Positions 7,787 to 15,193 of a stretch of 17,861 nt of DNA are shown here, piece after piece. Origin of the DNA: an uncultured Oxalobacteraceae bacterium. Lineage in GTDB: Bacteria > Pseudomonadota > Gammaproteobacteria > Burkholderiales > Burkholderiaceae. The stretch lies in assembly GCA_946479255.1 (NCBI GenBank), contig CAMLFK010000084.1, forward strand, positions 1 to 17,861, given 5' to 3'. The notes beneath the pieces were generated by a model that saw only the letters and a program-made list of their open reading frames with translations, did no database searches and was not told the origin of the DNA. The position numbers and the translations under genes were made by a program. Numbering within the stretch: the stretch's first letter is position 1; every line of letters starts with the position of its first letter.

Positions 7787-8151
7787 GCGCCGGCTGGAAC
7801 GACAACACGCCGATTTATCGGCAACTCAAGGACCGCGTCATCGGCATGATGCTCGATGGGGTACTCAAAGCGGGCGACGCCCTGCCCTCGGTACGCCAGA
7901 TCGCCGCGGAGTATCAACTCAATCCGATTACTGTCTCGCGCGCTTACCAAGAACTAGTCGACGAAAACCTGGTTGAAAAAAGAAGGGGAATTGGCATGTA
8001 CGTTACCGAAGGCGCGAGCGAAAAACTGCTCGCCAGTGAACGCGAGCGCTTCGTGCGCGAAGAGTGGCCGGCGATGGTGGAGCGTATCCGCCGACTGGGT
8101 CTGGACGTCGAGCAACTGCTGCGCACGGCCCAGCCCGGAGGTGCGGCATGA
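7783..8151 (+). CDS. GntR-family transcriptional regulator, YtrA subfamily
   Basis: This is a DNA-binding repressor, probably acting on its own operon. The 122-residue product has the GntR winged helix at about 10-75: PIYRQLKDRVIGMMLDG, GDALPSVRQIAAEYQLNPITVSRAYQELVDENLV and the wing KRRGIGMYV (67-75). A short C-terminal tail of two predicted helices (76-122) follows. The short tail without a large effector domain is the hallmark of the YtrA subfamily, whose members usually sit next to ABC transporter genes, as here. The ATG at 7783 is favoured because GGAGG lies just upstream and YtrA proteins begin close to the PIYRQ motif; the frame is open further back to 7678, but that would start upstream of the -10 box. 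Codons 67-69 include a tandem AGA-AGG pair, unusual in this GC-rich context, preceded by six A residues. It overlaps the ATPase gene by ATGA. The effector is unknown. Confidence 0.9.
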   Translation: MSAGWNDNTPIYRQLKDRVIGMMLDGVLKAGDALPSVRQIAAEYQLNPITVSRAYQELVDENLVEKRRGIGMYVTEGASEKLLASERERFVREEWPAMVERIRRLGLDVEQLLRTAQPGGAA

Positions 8152-9005
8152 ACGCCGTCGTCTCGGCGCGCGGCATGTCCAAGCGCTACGGCAAGCGGGT
8201 CGCCGTCGATAACATCAGTTTCGACATCCCCGCCGGCAAGATCGTCGGCCTGATCGGCCCCAACGGTTCCGGCAAGACCACCACCTTGAAAGCCGCGCTG
8301 GGCCTGATCCCGTTCGAAGGCGAGATGAGCGTCCTGGGCCTGGATCCGCGCACCCAGCGCGACGCCCTGATGCAGGAGGTGTGCTTCATCGCCGACGTGG
8401 CGATTCTGCCGAAGTGGCTGCGGGTCAGCGAGGCGATCGATTTCGTGGCCGGCGTGCATCCGCGCTTTAACCGTGCCAAGGCCGAGCGCTACATCGCCAG
8501 CACCAAGCTGACGCCCTCGATGAAGGTCAAGGAAATGTCCAAGGGCATGATCGTGCAGCTGCACCTGGCACTGGTCATGGCCATCGACGCCAAGCTGCTG
8601 GTGCTCGACGAACCGACCCTGGGCCTGGACATCATGTACCGCAAGACCTTTTACCAGAACCTGCTCGAAGACTATTTTGACGAAAACAAGACCATCGTCA
8701 TCACCACCCACCAGGTGGAAGAAGTCGAGCATATCCTGACCGACCTGATGTTCATCCGCGACGGCAAGATCGTGCTGTCGGCCTCGATGGATGAAGTGGG
8801 CGAGCGTTACACCGAGGTCATGGTGCCGGCAGACAAAATGAACGCGGCCAATGCGCTGCTGCCGATCGACCAGCGCACCGTGTTCGGCAAGTCCGTCATG
8901 CTATTCGATGGCGTACCGCGCAAGCAACTGGAAGCCTTGGGAGAAACCCGCAACCCCAGCGTCGCCGATCTGTTCGTTGCGACCATGAAAGGAGCATACG
9001 CATGA
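8148..9005 (+). CDS. ABC transporter ATP-binding protein
   Basis: This is the nucleotide-binding subunit of an ABC-2 type transporter, expected on the cytoplasmic face with the following permease. The 285-residue product has Walker A GPNGSGKT (37-44), Walker B LLVLDEP (150-156) with the D-loop GLD (159-161), and the switch histidine H188 in TTHQVEE. The ABC signature is degenerate, MSKGMIVQL (130-138) instead of LSGGQ, and the Q-loop region FIADVAILPKW (80-90) has no obvious glutamine. Both features fit the YtrB-like ATPases that accompany YtrA regulators as I recall them. The ATG at 8148 overlaps the regulator stop codon and has GGAGG upstream. About 60 residues beyond the catalytic core (226-285) form a C-terminal extension. 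It may drive export or sense cell-envelope stress; the substrate cannot be read from the sequence. Confidence 0.92.
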   Translation: MNAVVSARGMSKRYGKRVAVDNISFDIPAGKIVGLIGPNGSGKTTTLKAALGLIPFEGEMSVLGLDPRTQRDALMQEVCFIADVAILPKWLRVSEAIDFVAGVHPRFNRAKAERYIASTKLTPSMKVKEMSKGMIVQLHLALVMAIDAKLLVLDEPTLGLDIMYRKTFYQNLLEDYFDENKTIVITTHQVEEVEHILTDLMFIRDGKIVLSASMDEVGERYTEVMVPADKMNAANALLPIDQRTVFGKSVMLFDGVPRKQLEALGETRNPSVADLFVATMKGAYA

Positions 9006-9958
9006 ACGCGAACAAGAACCTGAACACCTTGCACTGGCTGATCCGCCGCGAGTTCTGGGAAAACAAGGGATCGATGTTCTGGGCCCCGGTGATCGTCGGC
9101 ACCCTGATGGTGTTCTTTATCGCCGGAACGGCGATCTGGGCTTCGAGCACCGGCGCCGCGACCGCATACCATACACTCGATCACTCCAAGCAGGTATCCA
9201 TCGCGCAAAGCCTCGCCTTCGCCTACCTCATCTTGTCGACGCCCTTGTTCCTCATGCTGTCGGTGATCGTGTTCTTCTACTGCCTTGCCGCCCTGCACGA
9301 CGAACGGCGCGACCGCAGCATCCTGTTCTGGAAGTCGCTGCCGCTGTCGGACGCATCCACTGTACTGTCCAAGGTTGCCGTCGCCACTTGCCTGGCGCCA
9401 GCCATTACCTTCGTGGTCGCCACCGTGACCAGCTTGATTTTGCTGTTCATCGGCGCGCTGATGTTTGCCTTCTACGGCAACAACCTATTCGGGATGCTAC
9501 TGAGCACACCGCAGCTTTACCTTGCCCCGCTTCAGCTGCTGGCCCTATTGCCCGTCTATGCACTGTGGGCCCTGCCGACCGTCGGCTACCTGCTGATGGT
9601 GTCCGCCTGGGCACGCTCGAAAGTGGTTTTGTGGGCGGCCGGTACGCCGCTGATGATCGTCGTCGTTGTGAAATGGACGGATTTTTTGTCCGATGGCCGT
9701 GGGCTGAAGGCTGAGTGGTTCACTGAACACATCGTTGCGCGTTGCCTCGGAAGCGTGCTTCCCGGCGGCTGGCTGGCGGGCCATAATGTGCAAGCAGAGA
9801 AATTCCTGCTTGCCGGCACGAAGACGTTCGACCTGAGCCTCGTCGTCAAGCATTCCTACCTGGCGATGAGCGACCCAGGATTCTGGATCGGCGTGGCGGC
9901 AGGCGTGGCGATGATCTACGTGGCCATACGCCTGCGCCGCTGGAAAGACGAAGGTTAA
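9002..9958 (+). CDS. ABC-2 type transporter permease
   Basis: This is the membrane subunit partnering the preceding ATPase. The 318-residue product has about six hydrophobic segments: roughly 26-47, 70-98, 122-158 (long, perhaps bent or double), 173-203, 208-223 and 293-311. The first cytoplasmic loop holds ALHDERRDRSILFWKSLPLSD (about 97-117), a conserved-looking coupling element of ABC-2 permeases of this type. The N-terminus contains RREFWENK, a common pre-TM1 amphipathic motif. Start ATG overlaps the ATPase stop as ATGA and has GGAG upstream, so the operon is tightly coupled. A large loop between about 224 and 290 probably faces outside (inference). It ends only 6 nt from the convergent yceH stop codon. 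No periplasmic binding protein is encoded nearby, which favours an exporter. Confidence 0.88.
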   Translation: MNANKNLNTLHWLIRREFWENKGSMFWAPVIVGTLMVFFIAGTAIWASSTGAATAYHTLDHSKQVSIAQSLAFAYLILSTPLFLMLSVIVFFYCLAALHDERRDRSILFWKSLPLSDASTVLSKVAVATCLAPAITFVVATVTSLILLFIGALMFAFYGNNLFGMLLSTPQLYLAPLQLLALLPVYALWALPTVGYLLMVSAWARSKVVLWAAGTPLMIVVVVKWTDFLSDGRGLKAEWFTEHIVARCLGSVLPGGWLAGHNVQAEKFLLAGTKTFDLSLVVKHSYLAMSDPGFWIGVAAGVAMIYVAIRLRRWKDEG

Positions 9959-9964
9959 GCCGTC

Positions 9965-10645
9965 CTATTCGAACTGCTTCCTGAACTCGTCGAACTGGGC
10001 CTTCAAGGTATCGACCTCGCTGCGCAGGCTGGCAACTTCCTGTTCCAGCTGCGCGACGCGGCTTCCCTGGGCCGGCGCCACCACGGTGCCGAAAGCCGAT
10101 TCCTGTTGCGCCAGGGCGGCATCGCCCCCCAGCAGATTGCCGTAGCGCGGCTCCTTGGTGCCCGGGGCCAAGGCAAGGCGGGCAACGATCGGCGGGTATT
10201 TGTCGATCAAGAATTGCAGGCAGGATTCCACGTCGGCGACCGACTTGAACTCATGCAGGCGGCCGCTGCGGGTCCGGATTTCGCCTGCGGTTTGCAGACC
10301 GCGCAGCATCAGGATGGTCAGCACGGCCAGCTTGTCCTGCTCCAGGGTCCACTTGATGCGCATGCGATGTTCGTACTTGGTCACGCGCGCGCCGGCCTGG
10401 GTGATGCCGTTGACTAACTTGCGCTGCATGAGACGCTGCAGTACTTCCGACACGGCTTCGTCGGACAGCTGCATCACCGGGTCACGGCTCGACAGCTGGT
10501 TGCAGCCATTGGTGATGGCGTTGAGAGACATCGGATAATTGTCGGGCGTGAGCCCTTCTTTTTCCGCCAGCACTGCCAGTACGCGGATTTCAAACGGGTC
10601 CAGCAAGGCGGCGTTGTCACTGCCGCCAGTCGATTCAATAGTCAT
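9965..10645 (-). CDS. YceH family protein (DUF480)
   Basis: This is a conserved protein of unknown function with tandem winged-helix-like domains. The 226-residue product has the family signature AVLAEKEGLTPDNYPMSLNAITNGCNQLSSRDPVMQL in pieces from about 24 to 60, then RVTKYEHRM (87-95), and GEIRTRSGRLHEF (121-133). The C-terminus (196-226) is a heptad-like coiled coil (VAQLEQEVASLRSEVDTL). The start ATG at 10643-10645 is chosen because AAGGAA precedes it at good spacing and homologues begin shortly before LDPFEIRVL; the open frame continues upstream into cysE. It lies 10 nt downstream of cysE, so they are probably co-transcribed. Function is unknown; the winged-helix fold hints at nucleic-acid binding. 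Confidence 0.9.
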   Translation of the reverse strand: MTIESTGGSDNAALLDPFEIRVLAVLAEKEGLTPDNYPMSLNAITNGCNQLSSRDPVMQLSDEAVSEVLQRLMQRKLVNGITQAGARVTKYEHRMRIKWTLEQDKLAVLTILMLRGLQTAGEIRTRSGRLHEFKSVADVESCLQFLIDKYPPIVARLALAPGTKEPRYGNLLGGDAALAQQESAFGTVVAPAQGSRVAQLEQEVASLRSEVDTLKAQFDEFRKQFE

Positions 10646-10655
10646 GCAGGGTTCC

Positions 10656-11393
10656 TTATTCGACCAGTTTGTTGAGCTCGGCCGAATCCAATTTATCACA
10701 TTCGGGCATGCGTGGGCAGGCAATGCCGGCGGCCTTCAGGCTCGCCATCATCCGTTCGATCTGTTCGTCCTGGCGGGCGGCGTGATTGATCAGTCCGTGC
10801 AAGGCCTTCGACAGCGGGTCTTCGCCGTTCGGGCTCACGCCGTAAGCCGAAAACAGGGTGGCGCTGCGCGATGACATATCTTTCTGGACGATGTGGGCCG
10901 GATTGCCGACCGCGGTCGCGCCGGCCGGGACCGGCTTGATCACCACCGCGTTCGAGCCCACCTTGGCGTACTCGCCCACGGTGAACGCACCCAGCACTTT
11001 GGCACCGGCGCCGATGATGGCGCCGCGTTCGAGCGTCGGGTGGCGTTTGGTGCCGCTGTGCAGCGAAGTGCCGCCCAGGGTCACGCCCTGGTAGATGGTG
11101 CAATCGTCGCCGACTTCGGCGGTTTCACCGATGACCACGCCGAAGCCGTGATCGATGAACACGCGGCGGCCGATGGTGGCGCCGGGATGGATCTCGATGC
11201 CGGTGACGATGCGCGCGAAATAGGAAACGAAGCGCCCGATCCACTTCAGGTTGCGGACCCAGCACGCGTGGGCCCAGCGATGCAGCATGATCGCCTGGAA
11301 GCCAGGATAACAAGTGATCACTTCCCAGGCGTTACGTGCGGCCGGGTCGCGTTCAATGATGCTCTTGATATCTTCGCGCAGATTGGGAAACAT
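10656..11393 (-). CDS. cysE: Serine O-acetyltransferase
   Basis: CysE makes O-acetylserine from serine and acetyl-CoA, the entry to cysteine synthesis. The 245-residue product starts MFPNLREDIKSIIERDPAARNAWEV and lacks part of the N-terminal helical domain of the 273-residue E. coli enzyme; this shorter form is common outside enterobacteria. The left-handed beta-helix hexapeptide region runs from about 66 to 170 with GIEIHPGATIG, the catalytic Asp-His pair D81-H82 in FIDHGFG, VIGETAEVGDD (87-97), VTLGGTS (104-110) and GTKRHP with H118. The C-terminal tail (about 185-245) is longer than in typical EpsC-like forms. The region before the ATG is pyrimidine-rich (CTCCTCCC) with no Shine-Dalgarno sequence, although the N-terminus is well supported. 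It is followed by yceH at 10 nt. Confidence 0.95.
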   Translation of the reverse strand: MFPNLREDIKSIIERDPAARNAWEVITCYPGFQAIMLHRWAHACWVRNLKWIGRFVSYFARIVTGIEIHPGATIGRRVFIDHGFGVVIGETAEVGDDCTIYQGVTLGGTSLHSGTKRHPTLERGAIIGAGAKVLGAFTVGEYAKVGSNAVVIKPVPAGATAVGNPAHIVQKDMSSRSATLFSAYGVSPNGEDPLSKALHGLINHAARQDEQIERMMASLKAAGIACPRMPECDKLDSAELNKLVE

Positions 11394-11478
11394 AGGATGG
11401 GAGGAGATGCAGTTGCGAAACAGCCATGGTAGCGTATCCGAACCGGATGTGCTTAGGTGGGGTCAATTCCACTTAGCT

Positions 11479-11543
11479 GTCATTCCCGCGGAGGGCTCGG
11501 CGCCCCCGCGGGAAGTCATTTCGGGCAATGCCCGGAATGACAG
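11479..11543. repeat. Paired-hairpin intergenic repeat (copy 1)
   Basis: Two adjacent hairpins are visible. The first has arms TTCCCGCGG (11483-11491) and CCGCGGGAA (11506-11514), extended inside by GGGC/GCCC with one bulged base. The second has arms GTCATTTCGGGC (11515-11526) and GCCCGGAATGAC (11530-11541), twelve pairs with one G-T wobble, around a 3-nt loop. The whole is framed by CTGTCATTCC and GGAATGACAG. It starts 18 nt after the rlmB stop codon and lies upstream of cysE on the same strand. Copy 2 at 16395-16446 shares CGGGC-loop-GCCCGGAATGACAG. A T-run is absent, so it is probably a palindromic (REP-like) repeat rather than a terminator. Confidence 0.8.
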
Positions 11544-11560
11544 GTTGTGAGCGTTGGTGG

Positions 11561-12304
11561 TTAAATGCCCTTAGCAATCCGCTGACGGCGCGCTTCATAC
11601 AGGCAGACACCTGAAGCCACCGAAACGTTCAAGCTTTCCACCGAGCCGAACATCGGAATATTCACCAGCAAGTCGCAGGTCTCACGGGTGAGACGGCGCA
11701 TGCCCTCGCCTTCCGAACCCATCACCAGCGCGGTCGGGCCACTGAAGTCGGCTTCGTACAAACCTTTCTCCGCGTCGTCGCTGGTGCCGATCAGCCAGAT
11801 ATCGCGGTCCTTCAGGTCGCGCATGGTGCGCGCCAGGTTGGTCACGGTGATGTACGGCACGGTTTCCGCCGCGCCACTGGCCACCTTGGCCGCAGTGGCA
11901 TTCAAGCCAACCGCTCGGTCCTTCGGCACGATCACCGCGTGCGCGCCAACGCCATCGGCCACGCGCAGGCAGGCGCCCAGGTTATGCGGATCGGTAATGC
12001 CATCCAAAATCAGCAGCAGCGGCGGGCCTTCAATTGCATCGAGCAACTCATCGAGGTTGCGCGCCAAAGCCAGCTGGCTGGCGAAGGCGATCACGCCCTG
12101 GTGACGCCGCGTGCCGACAATCTTGTCGAGCCGTGCCGAATCAACCGGCATGACGCGCACACCGGCCGACTTGGCGCCGGCGATCAGGTCTTGCATGCGG
12201 CGGTCCTGGCGGCCCGCGTCGACAAAAATCTCTTCCACCGACGAAGCCTCGTGACGCAGCCGCGAGGTCACCGCGTGGAACCCGAAAATCATTTTATTCT
12301 TCAT
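11561..12304 (-). CDS. rlmB: 23S rRNA (guanosine-2251-2'-O)-methyltransferase
   Basis: RlmB is a SPOUT-fold methyltransferase that 2'-O-methylates G2251 in the peptidyl-transferase P-loop of 23S rRNA, using S-adenosylmethionine. The 247-residue product has an N-terminal substrate-binding domain ([25 protein letters not shown] at about 66-76) and the catalytic knot: motif 1 [10 protein letters not shown] (105-114) with the catalytic arginine, motif 2 VMGSEGEGM (194-202) and motif 3 [15 protein letters not shown] (216-230). The length and motifs match RlmB better than TrmH or TrmL. It starts 16 nt after rnr on the same strand; the rnr-rlmB order is common in proteobacteria. The Shine-Dalgarno sequence is weak, so translation may depend on rnr. 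Confidence 0.94.
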   Translation of the reverse strand: MKNKMIFGFHAVTSRLRHEASSVEEIFVDAGRQDRRMQDLIAGAKSAGVRVMPVDSARLDKIVGTRRHQGVIAFASQLALARNLDELLDAIEGPPLLLILDGITDPHNLGACLRVADGVGAHAVIVPKDRAVGLNATAAKVASGAAETVPYITVTNLARTMRDLKDRDIWLIGTSDDAEKGLYEADFSGPTALVMGSEGEGMRRLTRETCDLLVNIPMFGSVESLNVSVASGVCLYEARRQRIAKGI

Positions 12305-12320
12305 TGCTTATGGTCGCTTC

Positions 12321-14801
12321 TTAACGCTCGTTTTTTCTAGACTTGTTGGACTTGCTCGTTTTTGCCGGGGCCTTGGCTGGCCGCGCGCTGCTTTTGCTGG
12401 CCGTGGCAGTGCTGCGGCCGCGCCGTGGTGGCTTGACCTGCACTTCTTCTTCGCTGGTGCCCTGCTCGTAACGCGACGGCGCTTCCGCACCCTTGCCGCG
12501 CGACTTGGCCGGCTTGGCGTCGAGCGCCTTGTGGGCCGCGCTCTTCGGCTTGCCTGCGCCGGTATCGGCGGCCACGCTGCTGCCGGCCAACACCAGGTCG
12601 ATCTTGCGGGCTTCCAGGTCAACACGGGCCACCTGCACGGTCACGCGGTCGGTCAGCTGGTAACGCTTGCCGGTACGCTCGCCGCGCAGTTCGTGGCGGG
12701 CATCGTCGTACTGGAAGTAGTCGGTACCCAGTTCGGTGATGTGCACCAGGCCTTCGACGAACAGCGCATCGAGCTGCACGAAGATACCAAAGGTCGTCAC
12801 CCCCGAGACCACGCCAGTGAATTCCTCACCCAGCTTGTCTTTGATGAAGTAGCACTTGAGCCATGCTTCGACATCGCGCGAGGCTTCGTCGGCGCGGCGC
12901 TCGTTGGCCGAGCAATGCACGCCCAAGGCGTCCCAGATCGTCAGGTCTTTCTCATGCTTTTGCTTGCCTTCCGCCTTGTCCTTGGCCAGCTGCTTGCGAG
13001 TGGCGTTGGACACGGTGGTGTTGAGCGTGGACAGGTCGATGCCTTTCGGCTCGTACTTCTTGCCCAGCAAAATCGCCTTGATGGCGCGGTGCGTCAGCAG
13101 GTCGGGGTAGCGGCGGATCGGGCTGGTGAAGTGGGCATAGGCCTCATACGCCAGGCCGAAGTGGCCGATGTTGTCCGGGCTGTAGACGGCTTGCTGCATC
13201 GAGCGCAGCAGCATGGTCTGCAGCAGGCCGGCGTCCGGGCGTTCCTTGACCTTCTTCATCAGCTCGGCGTAGTCGCCCGCGGTCGGCTTGTCGCCACCGT
13301 TCAGCGACAGGCCAACCTGGCCGAGGAAGGTGCGGACCTGGGTCAGCTTTTCCTTGGTCGGCGAGGCGTGAATGCGGTAAGTGCCCGGATGCTTGTGGCG
13401 GATCAGCAAGTCAGCCGCGCATACGTTCGCGGCCAGCATGCATTCCTCGATCACGCGGTGCGCGTCATTGCGGGTGCGCGGGATGATCTTTTCGATCTTG
13501 CCCAGCGAATTGCAGACGATATAGGTTTCGGTGGTTTCGAAATCGATGGCGCCGCGTTCCATGCGCGCGCGCTGCAGCGCCTGATACACCTCGTTCAGGT
13601 TCAGCAGGTGCGGCACGATGGCCGGACGGCGCGACGCTTCGGGACCGGCGGTGTTGCCGAGGATCTCGGCCACTTCGGTATAGGTCAGGCGCGCGGCCGA
13701 GTGGATCACGGCCGGGTAGAACTGGTAAGCCTTGATCTCGCCGCCTTGCGTGATGACGGCGTCGCACACCAGGGTCAGGCGGTCGACTGCGGGGTTCAGC
13801 GAGCACAGGCCGTTCGACAGTTTTTCCGGCAGCATCGGGATCACGCGGCGCGGGAAATACACCGAGGTGCTGCGTTCGAGCGCGTCGGCGTCGAGCGCAT
13901 CGCCCGGCTTGACGTAGTGGCTGACGTCGGCGATCGCGACGATCAGGCGGTAGCAGTTGCTGCGGCCGATCTTGACCGGCTCGCAATAGACCGCATCGTC
14001 GAAGTCGCGCGCGTCTTCGCCGTCGATGGTGACCAGCGGCACATCGCGCAGGTCGACCCGGTCGGCCAGGTCGGCGGTGCGCACTTCGGACGGCAGCTTG
14101 GCGGCGGACTTGAGCGCGGCGGCGGAGAAGATATGCGGCACGCCGAACTTGCGCACGGCGATTTCGATTTCCATACCAGGGTCGTCCAGCTCGCCCAGCA
14201 CTTCGGCCACTTTGCCGGTCGGCTGCTTGAAGCGCGATGGCTGCTCGATCAGTTCGACGCTGACGATCTGCCCTGCCTTGGCCTTGCCCGGCGAACCGGC
14301 CACCAGGATGTCCTGGCCGATGCGCTTGTCTTCGGGAGCGACGATCCACACGCCATTGTCGTTCAGCAGGCGGCCGATCACGTGGCTGTTGCCGCGCGTG
14401 ACCACTTCAACGATGGTGCCTTCGCGGCGGCCACGGCGGTCGGTGCCGGTGACCTTGGCCAGTACGCGGTCGCCATGCAAGACCTTCTGCATCTCTTTAT
14501 CGGAGAGGAACAGGTCTTCGCTCGAATCGTCGGGGATCACAAAGCCGAAACCGTCGCGGTGTGCGCTGACCTTGCCGGCGATGAAGCCGGAATGATCGGC
14601 CAGCGAATACTTGCCGCTGTCGTCGGAGCGGATCTGGCCGTCGCGTTCCATGGCGTTCAGCCGGCGCGTCAGCACTTCCAGCGCCGACTCCTTGACCTTC
14701 AGGGTGTGCGCGAGCGCTTCGAGATCGAGCGGCGCTGCAGCGTTGCGGAAGGTGCCGAGAATGTCCTCGCGGCTAGGAATGGTATGAGTAATTTGGTTCA
14801 A
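12321..14801 (-). CDS. rnr: Ribonuclease R
   Basis: RNase R is a processive 3'-5' exoribonuclease that degrades structured RNA and works in mRNA decay and rRNA quality control. With the start used here the product has 826 residues. An N-terminal winged helix (SREDILGTFR to about 65) is followed by two cold-shock domains. The RNB catalytic core has the acidic motif IDGEDARDFDDA (about 259-270), where the aspartates bind metal. The S1 domain (GVVSGVTTFGIFVQLDALFVEG onward, about 655-740) precedes a Lys/Ser/Ala-rich basic tail of about 84 residues. The start is uncertain: no ATG fits the N-terminus. TTG at 14799-14801 gives MNQITHTIPSREDIL, which I favour; TTG at 14844-14846 would add 15 residues. 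Neither has a clear Shine-Dalgarno sequence. It heads an rnr-rlmB operon. Confidence 0.93.
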   Translation of the reverse strand: MNQITHTIPSREDILGTFRNAAAPLDLEALAHTLKVKESALEVLTRRLNAMERDGQIRSDDSGKYSLADHSGFIAGKVSAHRDGFGFVIPDDSSEDLFLSDKEMQKVLHGDRVLAKVTGTDRRGRREGTIVEVVTRGNSHVIGRLLNDNGVWIVAPEDKRIGQDILVAGSPGKAKAGQIVSVELIEQPSRFKQPTGKVAEVLGELDDPGMEIEIAVRKFGVPHIFSAAALKSAAKLPSEVRTADLADRVDLRDVPLVTIDGEDARDFDDAVYCEPVKIGRSNCYRLIVAIADVSHYVKPGDALDADALERSTSVYFPRRVIPMLPEKLSNGLCSLNPAVDRLTLVCDAVITQGGEIKAYQFYPAVIHSAARLTYTEVAEILGNTAGPEASRRPAIVPHLLNLNEVYQALQRARMERGAIDFETTETYIVCNSLGKIEKIIPRTRNDAHRVIEECMLAANVCAADLLIRHKHPGTYRIHASPTKEKLTQVRTFLGQVGLSLNGGDKPTAGDYAELMKKVKERPDAGLLQTMLLRSMQQAVYSPDNIGHFGLAYEAYAHFTSPIRRYPDLLTHRAIKAILLGKKYEPKGIDLSTLNTTVSNATRKQLAKDKAEGKQKHEKDLTIWDALGVHCSANERRADEASRDVEAWLKCYFIKDKLGEEFTGVVSGVTTFGIFVQLDALFVEGLVHITELGTDYFQYDDARHELRGERTGKRYQLTDRVTVQVARVDLEARKIDLVLAGSSVAADTGAGKPKSAAHKALDAKPAKSRGKGAEAPSRYEQGTSEEEVQVKPPRRGRSTATASKSSARPAKAPAKTSKSNKSRKNER

Positions 14802-14992
14802 ATGTTTTTCTAAAATTTGTTTTGGCAGTAAGCACGGGAATGTCAAACCCGGTAACTGACACAGTGAATATTGACACGGTGATACACGTAGTGTAACGGA
14901 GAGACGCGCGATTCGCCTAACGTGACGTGCGCTCGAGGCCTCCCACTTGTGGACCCGCTTGCGGCACGGTAAAAGATTCTTGGGCTATCGCT
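14802..14992. promoter_or_regulatory. Upstream region of rnr with short repeats
   Basis: No gene is seen here. It holds the presumed rnr promoter, but I cannot fix its -35/-10 boxes. Two direct repeats, TGACACAGTGA (14857-14867) and TGACACGGTGA (14872-14882), lie 15 bp apart, and a perfect inverted repeat TACAC-gta-GTGTA (14883-14895) adjoins them. The first repeats lie about 55-80 bp upstream of the favoured rnr start. They look like protein-binding sites, but no factor can be named. Confidence 0.35.
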
Positions 14993-15020
14993 TTGACATT
15001 TCAAATTGTTCCGCTATAAT
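14993..15020 (+). promoter_or_regulatory. Strong sigma-70 promoter for the tRNA-Leu pair
   Basis: TTGACA at 14993-14998 and TATAAT at 15015-15020 are perfect consensus hexamers with 16-bp spacing, in an AT-richer stretch. Transcription should start near 15027. No protein start with a Shine-Dalgarno sequence follows; the next feature on this strand is the first tRNA-Leu, so the promoter most likely serves the tRNAs, with a leader of about 170 nt (15027-15193). Confidence 0.85.
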
Positions 15021-15193
15021 TTTGGTCTCTCGCGGCGGGGCATTGCCGAGAACGGGAGAAATAGCGAGATAGTAGCGCTGTGATGAGGTGCCAAGGTACG
15101 CAAAAGTTAGTCTGGCGCAAAACATCAAAGACTAGTATGATAGCAGAAGTCAGCGGCGACGCTGAAAGTTGTGGTAGTAAAAGCTGCATCAGT

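Noticed and set aside
7972..7985. A programmed -1 frameshift site at the A6-G run in the GntR gene.
   Set aside because: The AAAAAAG heptamer is in the wrong phase relative to the codons (GAA AAA AGA) for classical tandem slippage, and the zero-frame protein is complete and normal.
11412..11550. A plus-strand ORF starting at an ATG after GGGAGGAG, opposite the cysE upstream region.
   Set aside because: The reading frame runs through the hairpin repeat and has no signal, motif or following gene. The purine run is the complement of the pyrimidine-rich cysE leader.
12531..14813. A 760-codon open frame on the plus strand antisense to rnr.
   Set aside because: It lies wholly within rnr, its product is low-complexity Ala/Gly/Arg/Val/His-rich with no motif, and rnr itself is unmistakable. 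Long antisense frames are common in GC-rich genes.
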